From Crossaster papposus (Eukaryota > Echinodermata > Asteroidea > Velatida > Solasteridae), in assembly GCA_037893245.1 (NCBI GenBank), contig JBAIAA010000021.1, positions 1,426,001-1,490,000 of the forward strand: a stretch of DNA of 64,000 bases, given 5' to 3'. Shown here piece after piece: positions 1-13,700 of this stretch. The notes below the pieces were generated by a model. The model saw nothing but the letters and a program-made list of their open reading frames with translations, searched no databases and had not been told where the DNA came from. Position 1 is the stretch's first letter; the number at the start of each line of letters is the position of its first letter. The translations under genes and the position numbers were made by a program.

Positions 1-770
1 GAGGCGTCATTACGATGACAAGCCGTTCCCCTGCGAGCGCTTGCGTTCCTTGGCGTTATAATGCACAGGAATCAATAAAAACAACAAATGGCCGTTCTCC
101 CACGTCAGAACGAGAAGGGGGGGGGGGGGGGGGAGAGGTTCAGTCATCCACGGAGGCAGGAACGCGTTATGTTATGTAAATGTTGCGTTCCGGTTATTAG
201 GTTATTATGGCAGGTTATTAGCAGCGGCAAAACGATCCGAAAAGGTGACAAATAAACAGAAGCCGGGGGTAAAGAAAATCAACAATTATTAGCCTAAAAT
301 ATGTTTTAGAGGATCGATCTAAAATCGGTCCAAACCTCTACAAGGATTTGGTGTGGTATACATGTACATGTACTGGTTTGTTTTCCGGTAATTTTACACC
401 GAGGCAAGTAATCATTGAAAAGAGAAAGAACCGTAATGAAAAACAACCGCTAGAACAACATTTCTTTCCGCAATTAGTTGTCTATGTACATACATTGTAA
501 ATGTATTCATACTTAATATTATAAATTTACCTGTAGGCCTATGTATATAATACATCGGCTACTGGCTGTGCAGTCGTTCCTCACATCTGCCGCGATTGAC
601 ACAATGCGTTCAAGCACGGGCGACTGCTCTTAGACTATTGTATTGCTGTCGAGCGTGGAACGCGGGCAGAATGGGCCCGTGTGCTCGCAAGAGGACGGGG
701 TAACAACAATAGCCGCGTTCCTCCCGTTCTGACGCAGTTGAACGGCAGGTCATCTCAATGACGCCTCGCC
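1..770. repeat. Inverted-repeat element cut by the window edge
   Basis: Bases 1-120 and about 630-770 are imperfect inverted copies (GAGGCGTCATT near base 1 answers AATGACGCCTC near 762). Bases 150-275 resemble the reverse complement of 10436-10560. A 17-nt G run lies at 117-133. This looks like an old non-autonomous DNA element. No coding potential was recognised. Confidence 0.4.
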
Positions 771-1017
771 TAACTGCATTTCCTTCCACAATAATCAAAT
801 GGAGTCTTCTATTCCCATGACAACCAGACACAACTCGATATTGTGCGATAGAAAGTCTGAAGGTTACATTGAAAGACGTAATAACAAGCGTAACAAATAG
901 CCGTAAACTTCTAATTTCAAGCTATTCTTTATACTGTTGACGGAGCGAAGGCGCACGTTCGGCATTAGGCAGTTGGCGTTGAATGCGCAACGAGGCTGCA
1001 TCGTCGATATTTTTGTA

Positions 1018-1541
1018 GGTTTTCCCGGCTATTTTAAAACATGTTTCATTCAAATTCACCAACTCTCACCGTGATTTAGTTTCGTCCGAGAAAAATCAGT
1101 TTCACACGCTTTTACCAAACCAATTTAGTTAACTTTTTTGTTCACTATTCCGTATTCATCATTACAGATCAAATTCCTCTAAAGCCGTTGTCGAAAGGCA
1201 GTATTCACAAATCGAATTCGTCTCATATCAATCACTTTAAAACTCATGTTAAATAACTTAGTCTGATGTGTACTTGAGTCAAGACTAATTTGTATTTAAC
1301 ATAAGTTTTAAATTGAATGACTATTATACGAATTTGATCTGTTAACGCTGCTTTTCGGCAACAGCTTAGACGAATTTGATCGAATAATGAATATTATCGA
1401 GCCAATGTTGAAATTGTTGAAATTGAATGATAAATGACTAAATTGGTTTGGTAAAAGCGTGCGAAATATATTCTCGGATGAAATTAAATATGAGAGTTGG
1501 TGAATTTGAATGAAAAATGTTAAATCATCGCCGGAAAAACC
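1018..1541. mobile_element. Fold-back MITE with TA target duplication
   Basis: Two arms of about 250 bp (1018-1270 and 1280-1541) are inverted copies starting GGTTTTCCCGGC and ending with its complement, flanked on both sides by TA. It sits about 180 bp upstream of the host start codon. TA flanks suggest mobilisation by a Tc1/mariner-type transposase; this is inference from the flank only. Confidence 0.6.
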
Positions 1542-1717
1542 TATATTGGGCCTATACTGTAATTCGAAGACTGAGTTAAAAAGAAATTAAGAGAAAACTG
1601 TGAAAATGCCCTAAACCAAGCTTTCATCTTTAGTCTATTCCACTGTGGATTGCTGGTGATTAGCCCAACTTGCATAAGACCTGCACATTGCTAACGAGGA
1701 GAAGTTAACCAGCCACG

Positions 1718-1796
1718 ATGTTTAAGTGGAACATCAATTTCGGACTTGTTGTATACATGCTTATTCTGCTTGGAACCTTTGTAACAGCAGCATCAG
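1718..1796 (+). CDS. Exon 1: start codon and signal peptide
   Basis: The ATG lies in a fair Kozak context (GCCACGATG). It is followed by a 26-codon segment with a charged N-terminus and hydrophobic core [15 protein letters not shown], a typical signal peptide with likely cleavage near VTAAS. The exon ends in phase 1 at a GTAAGC donor. The next exon lies 28 kb away. No TATA box or other promoter element could be assigned upstream. Confidence 0.82.
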
Positions 1797-4700
1797 GTAA
1801 GCATTTGTTCCCTTTGTTCAAAATGATTTGAAAGAGATATAAAAAAAAAATGAAAACCCTAAAGCATTATTGATTTTCATCATAAATTTAAGTCCGGGAG
1901 CTAGCGACATAAGATTTCACCCCCATTTCAATCAGAAGGTTTGACCCCTTACAGTTACTAAGGTCGTCCAAGTCATATTCAAGTCATTCAAGAAGTTGGT
2001 CAGCTTGCCCCGAGAGGTTGGGTCTGGACACCAGACCCCCATGAAAAGCCCCCCCCCCCCCCCCCCCGAGACGGGTGATTTCACCTCATCTCTTTCATGG
2101 ACCAAAAAGTAGTGTAAAAGTACATTACAAAAAGAAAAGAAAAAACCGGACCAAATTTTGAGTAGGGAAGGTGTGGTCAGACCCCACACAAAGTGCGCCT
2201 ACAGTCGGTAGTACATTACAAATATGTAAAAACTTACAAAACGTCAGGTTGGAAAGATGTTGTCAGAACCCCCACAAACTACAAACAGACTAGTTTTGAT
2301 TCTAGGCATCTCATGACAGTTTCCTCCTTCATTTTCTACTCATTATTTTGTCCTCTATAAAGCTCTGTTCAGAAATGGCGAAACGAACTTTGGACGTGTG
2401 CAAGTCCACAATCTATAATCTCTCCCCGCAACCTGCTCGTATTGTCCTGCTGGCAAAATACATAATTTTGTTTTGTTGACCTCAAACAAATTGCAACAAA
2501 TTGTTTTTCACCACAGTGCACTTCTATAAGGTCCCTAGAATTACATACTAAAAGTCTACAAAAATCCAAGTGGTGGAATTATGTCTAATTTGCATAAATC
2601 GTTAATTCCTGCCGTGTAAAGTATGTTTATTCCCATATTTTAGTTATATATCTTATTTTTATTTTTTGAAAAGTTTATTTTGGCGATTATACTTACACAT
2701 CATTTCTTCAATAACATTTTCTAAAGGATGTAAGTGACTAAATAATTATGAGAATATAGTAATGGTCCAAAATGACAACATTTGTACACGGAGGAGTATA
2801 AATGGGTACCTGTGGGGGTCGAGGCCGATTGAGCGCCTATAAACGGCTGCCGCGTGGTCCAGTGCCTAATGAACGGGGTAATAATTGTAAAGCGCTTTGA
2901 GATCGTTGATACGATGTAAAGCGCTATATAAGCACGAACATTATTATTATTATTACTATAATTTGCACGCATTTACCTTGTCCCCAGATATCATCAAGTA
3001 GTCAGTATTGCCGTGCTTCAAATTCACCGAGTTGCCTACTGGCACAGTTATCCTATTATAACCTTATGGAAAATCATATGAACAATGATAACATTGTGAT
3101 GTTTAGCCCAGCAAACAAAAACTAGGAAAAAATGTTGTGTCCCTAAATTTGGCTAACAAATTTAGCCCAATTTATGGACACACCATTTTCCCCCAGTTTT
3201 TGTTTGCTGGGCTAAATATCACAATGTTATCATTGTTCATGTGATTTTTCATAAGGTTTTAATATGATAACTGTGCCAGTAAACAACTTGGTGAATTTGA
3301 AGCTCACCAATACTGACTAATAATTGATGATATCTGGAGACAGTGTAATGTGCGCACATTTATAGGGTCACGAAGTTGTCATTTTGAATAATTACTATGT
3401 TCTCATAATTATTCAGTCACTTATATGCTTTAGCAAATGTTATTAAAGTAAGGATATGTAAGTAGAATCACCAAAATAAACTTTTCAAATAATACAAAAT
3501 TATATATATATACCCAAATATGGGAATAAATATATTGCGCGGCAGGGATTAACAATTTATGCAAACTAGTCATATTTCCACCACTTGAATTTTTTAAGAC
3601 TTTTAATATGTCATTGTGGGGACCTTTTAGAAATGCATTGTGATGAAAAAAAAATTGTTGCAATTTGTTTGAGGTCGAAACTTATTTTTCCTGGACTAGT
3701 ATTGATGTCCGCAGGGACAATAATTCGTACACCAATAATTATATACCCACTGTTGACATTTCGTTGTCTTCGTGTAGTAAGAAAAACATTGACCAGTCAA
3801 ATTTACCTTATTTCAAACATGGAGCAAACACTATCAAACAAAAGTTCTAGGGCAGTACAAAAAGAACAAATTCACAACATTTAAAGGTGTTGTCCGACCA
3901 TATAATTAACCAATGTGATACATGGACACAACTTTGTCGAAATATTTAAAAAGAATATATTGTGGCCGGTTTGCGTAATTGTTTTTCCTAGGAGGGTAAG
4001 GGGTATTTATCGTAAATGGGCGTATCTACACCACACTAAGTGGAAGACACTTAGGTTCTGTTAAATTAAACTCACTCCAACAACAAACTTGGAGACCAAA
4101 AATAGTCAATGAACAGAGACCGAGTTCAAACCCCAGTTGAACGATTTATAACCTTACCCATGCATTATCCACCAAGCTTCCGCGATAAATCGACAGATTC
4201 TGTTTTTCAAAGTGTTTTAAAGGTAGGAAACACCATTTGCAGATATCACAAATATTTATTACCGAATTATTAAGAAATATCTTACTCATTTGAAAGTAAA
4301 TATTGATTCTAGGCATCCAGCAAAATGATTGCGCTTGAAATCCTGTAATTATTCCGAAAAATAAACATTTATAACAACAAATTCGCGATCGCCGGACGGC
4401 GATCGCGAAAAAACAAAAATAACATAAGAATAACTGCTCGATGCCGGTTGAAAACAAACGCTGTTTTTCGTGCATTTCTCGGCAACACTGACTGTAAAAC
4501 TTCGGACAGTTCAGTTAAACGATATTTACTATAAAATACAACCACCCCAAAAGCCACCCATTCATGATAATTCAAACAATTACCAATGGTGAATTCTACC
4601 TTTAGTGTACCTCTGGGCTACGTGTAACTAGTTGAATGAGCAATAACAATGTATCAGCGTCATTGTTAAAACTACTGAATAATCATGACGCGAGGGGTCT

Positions 4701-7700
4701 AGAGCCGCCCATTTATGATAATTACCCCTAACCCTCATAGGAAACAAATTACGCGGCCGGTTTAACTCAGTCGGTAGAGCATCGGACTAAAGATCACAAC
4801 GTCTGCGGCCTTGCGCTATGAAAAGTGGATATAATCCCTCGCTGTATGGCTGATACCTGTAATATGCCTCCTCAACTGACCTTTCATATAGGTTTTCCCA
4901 GCCAATTTAGGCATAAATTCATTCAATTTAATACCCGTCTCATTCAATGTCGTTTGAAAATGAATGCTCCGTTGCATCAGCACTCAACAGTCAAAAGAAG
5001 TAATTCCATTCCATTTTACTGGCCAAATAAGATAATTCAAAAGTGATTCATGAGGTCGCAAAGATACTTAAATTTCATAAAAGCCAGCAGCAAGAGGCTG
5101 GTCAACCATTCAACTTTATCAATTTTATCAATTTCGTTCAAAATTCGTTTCTACGGTATGTTCTTTCTGATTTCGTATTTGCCGATATGAGGCAGATATT
5201 TTAAGAATGTATTGTTACCCTAATTCTGCGTTATATACCTTCAAGTAGAGTGATTTTGAACGAAAACTGGCTGGCCGTGGTCAGTATAACCGAATGTCGG
5301 CCAAATAACTCTCGAAAAGTGTATGAGATGGTATAACTCAACTACGTCTAAACGTGCATGGCGAGATACCTTGCACGTCAGAACAGTGAAAGCTAAATAA
5401 ATTAGAAATATTAGAAATAAAGAAACGATTAGTAGAAATATACATATAACAGGAAAAGAAAAAGACATTTGAGAAAAAAACATCTACAGTAAAATAACAT
5501 GTTTTGTTTGTTAATTTTATAACAACCCCCTAATAATGTTTCTTTAAAACTTGTTAGTTTTTATTTTGACATGGTCCGAACATTAGTATAAAAACAGAGA
5601 AGAAAACATAAAGACCAGTGCAAACGATCACAAGGCTATAGCGAAAGATTTTTTTTTTCATTAATGATCATGCACAACTTTTTAAACTTTACTTCTTTTA
5701 GATAGGGTACAGGCTTTAACTTTAATCATGGGGTAACATAGCTCAATGAGCAATTATTGCAACTAAGACAACACACATGACGTATTTGATTTTCAAACAA
5801 CTCGGAAACGCATCTAACAAAGACAAACTCAAGCACCAGCTATTGCCAGCTTCTTCAAATAACAAAACAACAATTCATGTTTTATTTGAACGCACAGAAG
5901 TAGAAATTAATTGCCAATAAATAACTATCTAGATTTTAATCTAGAGTAATTCCCTTAAATCAATCGGAGTTTAGATTACAACCAACGGATTTTTGCAGCG
6001 GAAGAAACCTTCGTTACAGAATTAATTACGTGGACAAAAATAATATCGTATTTTATGAACAAGAGATGAGGGAAACCTTTTGTCGAGACTACATCGAGGC
6101 TATGAGAGCAGAAATAAGTAAATTAAACAACTTGATAACAAAATTACTCACCGAGCTAAAAAAAAATATGAAAGACCTAGATCTATAAGTAGAAGTCTTC
6201 CCAACGGGGAAAGGATGTTGGCCTTAAAACAAAACTACGATTTTATAACGACGATCAAGATATTTAAATCACCCGAAGATTTGTCCGCGCCATTGTTTGT
6301 ATTTTGCAAATTGTATGCCCTGCTTATGTTATTTGTACATTGGCCTTTAAAGAAAAAGCCTGGCGCTATTTGTATCTGCAGTGCATCGTACCGGTAATTT
6401 GTGTATCCAGTATTTGAAGACCCAGTACCCTTTTATTTCTTTGTAAGAAAGCGCCTCTGAGCATTTACTAAAGGTAGTTGGCAAAGGGGGTGTACCGTAC
6501 CTGTACATTTGATTTGATTTTGTTTTGATTTGTTTTATTTCCAAGCATCATTTTTACAGAAATGAATCATAAATTACAAAGCATAAATTAAATAGTGTAA
6601 TGATGATGATTGGAGGAGGCTGACAGAAGGCCAAAGTACAAGGCCAGGCCCCCGTGAATAAAACATTAAATGTACATTAAAATTAAACCCAACAGAAAAA
6701 TAAAAGGCTTAACGTGTAATGAGCTATCTAGTGCAGAGTTATTGCAGAAATACTAAATAATAATGGTTGTTTTTTTCATTTCATTTCATTTATTATTTCT
6801 CAGGGCAAACATAAAAAGGTACAGTACAAATGACATAAAACAAAACATGGTAACACCCCTGAAGGATTGCCAAATGTGAACTAAATCACAATCGAGTGGC
6901 TCTCCAAATGCAGCCATGCCAACAATAAATACATGTACATATATATATGATGAGTGCCACACGGTACGAAACAGTCTGTCCAGAAATAAATATGCCAAAG
7001 TTATTTTAACTCGTATCCTAAATTTATTTCATAATATATATATATATATATATATATACAACATGACAAATTAAAAAACACAAGGCAATACTATAGTAAT
7101 AAATAACAAAATACAAATGTTGTTATAAATAGGTTTGCTTACAGTATATGCAGGAGATGAAGTATATATAAACAAATATGTAGACGTTGTTGTAACTACT
7201 ATTAATTTCCAACATAGATATTTCAAACAGACAGGTAAAGTACCAACATTTACATACAATTCTTTAATATATTTCTTAAGATGTTTTTTAAAACTGCCCA
7301 TTGACCTAATACTAGGGGGAAGTGGGGGGAGGCTATTCAAACAAATGGGTCCTTGGTGTAGATAAATACTTAGATGTTCTTACTTTATACAAATGCAATT
7401 TCCTTGAATTTCTTGTATTGTACTGGTGGATGTCTGTATTTCTACTGAAGAGATTCGAAATTGTAGGTAATAGGTTCCTATCGGTTTTAAACTTAATGAC
7501 TCCAAGATTGTATTTGGGTCATTCCATGACAGACCAACGCACTTTTTTTTACCTTATCTCCTCTGATTTTAATACAATTTTCTGTGATTGTAGGTCCTAA
7601 TGAGCAATGAATGCACACCCATTTTTGGCCCGATCCGATTTACCATGTGGTCAGGGCAGAAACCACCAAAAACTGACATTTTTAGAGTAAAATACCACCA

Positions 7701-10700
7701 TTTTGGAATTGCGTGCTTAAATCAATTCTTTTGTCAAAAAAATTCCTGAAAAGTAGGTCACCCTGACTTTTCATATGCTACTATGACCTTTGACCCAATT
7801 TTTGTAATAATGTATCATTCAGAAAATCAACGAAATAAAAATGAACTAATAGAGCATGTCTTCCTCTATCAGAATCAACTAAGAACAAATTTGGGTTTTC
7901 CAAAAAAAAGGAGGGCCACAACTGATGTAACTTTGGAACCAATTTAAATTTGAATTATTGTTGTCCAATTTGAATTCCAATGTTTGTCATTTCATAATTA
8001 TTTATTTATTTATTAATTACAGCAATTTTAAACTGGATAACAAGATCAGCACAAGCTGTTTTATATCAATGTCTTGTCCAAATGTTATAAAAAGTAGGAT
8101 AATTTAAACAGCAATACAAAAAAGCAACAATTAAAATCATTTAAAGTAGAGTTGCATATAATTATAAACATTTAAAATTATAAAACGATGACGACATCTG
8201 AATTGATGAAGGAATGTTATTCAAAACTTTTGCACCAGCATACTTATACGACTGCTTAAAGAAACCAATATTGGGTTTAGGGAAAACGACATTTAAAGAA
8301 TCAGCATTTTTAGTATTAAAGACATGTCTATCGAAATACATGTCAATGTCATTACATAATCCAATTGGAGCAATCCCATGAACACATTCATACATAAACA
8401 GGCTAAGAAGAAATCTCTTCCTACTTCTAGGGTTTGCCAAGATAATTGTTGAATCATGTCTTCGCCATGATAATTAACATAGTCAAATATTAGAGACAAT
8501 CCGAGCAGCTCTTTTTTTCAATCTGAGAAGAGCCTTTCTATTGGTCAAGGAACAATTTCCCCACACGGAAAAAGCCTAGTCAAAACATGGTTGAATGGTT
8601 GTTTTATAAAGAGTGTCAAGTAACTGACTATTTGTATGTCCAAGTCTGGATAATGAATATACTTTGTAGGCAATTGATTTTGCAGAGATTTCTTACATGT
8701 GGTTCCCAAGTGAGGTTATATCACCGAACACTGTTTACGTGTTAAAGCTGGGTGCCTTCAAGAACAATATTCAATTTGTCAGAATCGTAAATAGTATAAC
8801 AAAATTGCAAAAGCATGATTTTAGTCTTATTCGGATTAATGCGATCTATTATTATTATACCAAGTAAAAATATCATCAATATTAGATTGTAACACCCGGT
8901 TTGTATCATGGACATTATTTTCTGTCACATAAATAACAACATCATCCGCGAAGATATTACAAGTACTAAAATTAACATTTTTGTAATTAATACAAACTGA
9001 TCAATATTATAATCATAATCATGATCAGTAAGATAATCTAGAAGTTGAACTTGAACTTTCTTTTTCAATAATGTTGGCTACATGACCCACCACTGAAATA
9101 GGTCTATAATTACCCTCAGTTGTTTTACAACCTTTGCCTTTATATAGTTTGGTGTAGTTCGAGCAAACTTCCAATCATCTGCAACAAAATCGGTCACGAG
9201 GGACATAATAACAATGTGACAAAGAGACTTATGAATATAAGAAAAGGCTAATCTCAGCAATTTGGTATCAAAATCAAGAACATCCAAATTGCTGTAACTG
9301 ATAAGATGAGATAAAGCGTTAAAAATTATATCATCTGGTACAGTATTAAAAGTAAGTTTGTGAGTGCATTTAGAATTGAAATAAGTATTGCGCAATACAT
9401 ACATGAAACAGCATTAGGGTCAAATAACAACAACCAACCGCTCTAACTACTCCCCAGGGGATGTCTGGGTCAGGATTGGTAATAGCTGTGTTTGTTATCT
9501 ACCCCAAGGCCGGACAAAGACATGTCAGAGACTTTTTTTGACGGCGGCTATACACAATGGGATCAGATTTCGATTTTTCTGCACAACTCTATGGCTTTTG
9601 GCCAAAACCATTATTTTGAAGGGATGTTTCACCCCCTGAATGACCTCCTGGGTTAGAATTTTTTCCAGTAAATTGAGCAGGGTCTAGGGATAGATGAAAA
9701 AAAAGGACAGCTCCATTGACTGAAAAAAAAAAAAAAAGCAGATTTTCTGTCCACCCGGTGGAGGCGCTTAGCATCTCGGAGGGTATTAACAACTTATTTT
9801 CACTGCCATTAATAATGTAACTAAAGATTTAAACCTTTATAATACATTTACCTACCGTTTGTATTATTTGGTAGGTCTACAAGACCATTGCACAACATAG
9901 ACAGTCGTAACACATGTGACCTGGCAAATATGAAATGAGCGGAAAGTCGCACAAGGCCAAAACGAGTTTTTGGCCAAAACATAAATTGTTCAAGTGGGAG
10001 GTCGGTTTCGAGTTGTTATCGTTTTTACATACAAATTTTTGTTTTATCATATCCCAAAATTATATAGCTCATGGATTTTGAATTCCGTTTTCTCAAAACA
10101 AGGGAGCCTAACTTTAGCTGTTTCAAAAGATTATAGCGGCGGCTAGGAATAAGCTACAGCAACACACAATACATGATTTGAAAGCTTAGGAATTCTTCTT
10201 TTTAGAAATGTAATAATGTCAATTTGTTTATTTTGCGACTTTTCACCTATTTCATGGTGCCAGGTCACACATGAACATTTCAGAACCTATTTTTTTCTAA
10301 CAAAAAAGTGTTCCCTAAAAGTTGTATTTTGTTAAAATTGTACCATAAACAAAAATAGCAGTGAACATAAATAAAATATTATAGCCGTAAAATGTTACTG
10401 TTTGCACAATGGCACTCTATCTTTTTTTACGCCCGGCATCCGTTTATTTGTCACCATTTTGGTTCGTTTTGCCGCTGCTAATACACTGAACGCGGCGGAA
10501 CACAACATTTACATAACAAGGAAGTACACACAAAGGCGCGTTCCTGCCTCGGAAGATGGCTAAATCAACAACAATAACCATCTCTGCCCTCACAGGTATA
10601 CCATTTACTCCTGGGTAAAAAGAAGCAATGAGTGACAACAATTCTTGCCCAAGGGCACAAGTGCCATAGTCCCAGGCCGGACTCGAACCCACCACCTGCA

Positions 10701-13700
10701 GCTTTATCTACAGATTACCAATTCACTGATCCAGACCACGAGACCACGGCACTTCACTTGAGAAAGCCTACATCAGAGCTGCGAGGGCATTATACATGGT
10801 ATGCTATAATGCAGTCGAGTTTAGGGTACTTCATCAATTTGAAGATGAGCCAGCTGGAACTAGTGTCTATGGCAGGTCACTTAGGCCTTATCGTTCTGGA
10901 TACCAGAGAACAAGAAATGCTCCGTTGTCCAAGTAAAGGAAGAGATCCTGTCCACAGGGAATGTGTTCTTGAAGACACTGCAGTGGTTCATCGGAAAGTG
11001 TCAAAGCAGCATAGCTGTTTGTGAGAGAGTGTTGTGGTCCTTTGCCCCATTTAGACGACGTCAGCCCTCGACGTATTTTCAAAGAAGTTCGAGATAAAGT
11101 ACTCGTTTTGGCGCTTTGTTGGTTCGCTCACGGAGCCCACACACGTCAGATGCGATCATTGTTTACCTCGTGCGGTAAGACGTAACCGTCGTACTTTTAA
11201 TTAACGTCGTGGTTCAACTTTCGCGCACTTTTACCTGGCTCAAATAAGGTAGCCCATATTCGGCCGGATTTCTGGCCGAAAAATATATAATACATGCTGC
11301 AAAAAGTGATGCAATTTCCAAAAAGGTTTATGTCATTTTATTTAAAGAATTGTTTTAAATAAACGGTAAATAACTATAATTTTTCGATCGGAGTTGCTCG
11401 CTTGACGGCGCGCTCTGCGCGCGTCGTTGTTGTCAACAAGAATGACGCCATGAATTTGCTCAACAATGGCTACGTGCATTTGAATCGGCGAACATTGCTC
11501 CACATTTTGAGGCCTAATTTTCTCCCTTTTTTTGAAAGGTAAGAACACACCGATAGTGTTAGTGTCTTTATTGATCTTTAGTGCCTACTGGGGACAGCAG
11601 CATTTTTGTAAGTGGCCGTTTTCCGTGACATTTTGAGAGGTCCCGGGGATCGATGTGCAGACATTTCGTACAGCGATCCAAAGGGCTCTTGCTTGGACCC
11701 TAATATCACCTGATCATGTCCAAATGTTGAAAAGGGTGATATTTAGGTCCAAGTTAATACTCGGACTACTTTTATCATTGCTGTACTTTCTTTTCAAATT
11801 GCCACATTAATTGCAATTGTACACTTCTGTAAAGCACACATGCAAGGACAATCTCCCCGTGTCCCTCTCTTTCTGTCTGGCAAGTTTTCTTTCAAGTGGC
11901 ATTACGATTCAGTAAGATTCTCTTATATGCTAATTTTGACATACAACCTTTGTTCTTTGTTTACATTTTATGTAGTTTGGATAATATCTGCTTATTTGTA
12001 CGCGACCTTAGAAACTTTGTACATTTGACTCAAGTGTGTTATCGCAAAGGATGATAGGGCGATATTAAGTGGAAATAAACAAAAAATATGAACACGGTCT
12101 GAACCCGTCTTTTACCCAACCATCCATCTAATGATACAGAACATAGTTGAAGAGCTGTTGTGTTATTAAATGAGGTAAAAGTTATCGTTCTCATAAAATC
12201 TGGCGTGGTGAAATTAATTGTTAAAATTGTTTATTGACGAAACTGAATCACCGAGAACATCGCGAATAAGCCCAACCGAGTGCGAGTGCACTAATTACTG
12301 TTCGGCTAAAGCCTGTATACAAAATTAAGTGTGCCCAGAAGCATGATCTCGTAGATCAAGAAATACAATTATAAGGTTTGAATAACATGTGATGAGATAC
12401 ATTTTGTTTTAAAGAGGCAGTTATTCGCAGCCAAAAAACGCATTATAATACTGCATTGAAAAAGGGATTTATTTAATGGGCTAGTTAGGCACTAATTAGT
12501 GTTCGGCTGAAGCCTATACCAACATGAAGTTTGCCCATTAGCATTATCGTGTAGATTATGCAATACAAGTTGTTGATAACATGTGTGGTATATTTCGTTT
12601 TAAATGTTGCATTTGTAACAGGTTTGAGTCGGCTAGCGCACGCTGTGCTGAGACATAATGAATTTTTACAAGGGACACGCTGAATGGTCTTGTAAAAAAA
12701 GAAGGAAGTAGGTTTATTCTTTTCTCGACTACGAAAAAGGGAGAGGCGATTTATAACGCTGTATGTATACATTAGGTGAGCATATTATGCGTTAAATATC
12801 TCAACTAAAAGCAAAATGAAAAACCCGGCGGGTCTCGACAAATATAAAAGAAGAAAGCAATTATATGACACAAGTTAATTTAATACAATGTAGATATATA
12901 TAACAAATAAATGAATGGCCTATCTGGGTGAGTGTAGACGATGACGCACTTGGAGAAGATGAACGTGAAGACTGGAACTTTGGAAGATAAACGAAGATGA
13001 TGATGATGCTGCAATGCAAAAGTTCTTCCGGTAGAGTTGAAGCAGTTAGGGGGCGTTGGAGTTGATGATGAGGGCTTGAAGGGGTACGAAAACAGTTCCT
13101 TGTCCTTGATCAGGGGACAGGATTATTGTTTTCGTAACAACCAGAGGGTGGAGTGATAAAGAAGACGATTCGATGTTACGCTGTCCTGCTGGCTATCTCT
13201 TGCCTTGGGATCAGCCCAGAGGAACTTGAAGTTTAGCTGTCCTGCTGGTTCTCTTGACTCGGCCTAGAGCAGGACAGCTAGGGAATGAACATATAATTAT
13301 GTATGTTGATGAGCTGGGCTGGCGCAATCCAACGCAGATATCCCACAGAGGCAAAGCGCATAAACTGAAGAAACTTGGGAGATTAATTCTAACAACTTTC
13401 CTCTGTCAGAGTCCAGTGGCCAAGTCTACAATTAATCCTATGCCATCAAAAAATATAAAATACACTAAAATTAAATACTTAATACTAAAACCTATCGTCC
13501 TTTAACAAGAAGGAAACCTTTCATCTTAAAAATAAAGTAAATGTGAAACAAAAATGACTGGGGAATGTTCCTATTAGTATTACACTGGTCAGTGCGGTCT
13601 GCTAATGGGTATAAAACCTTAAGGCCTTCTGCCCAGACCAGGGCCCAAGGCTAAATGATGGACAGTCGAGGATTGCTACTTAAAAACCAATTAAGGAACA

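Noticed and set aside
4754-4815. tRNA gene
   Set aside because: Only an A box; no B box or cloverleaf.
150-10560. One 10-kb transposon bounded by 150-275 and 10436-10560
   Set aside because: The inverted repeats match, but no target duplication or coding core supports a single element; many unrelated insertions lie between.
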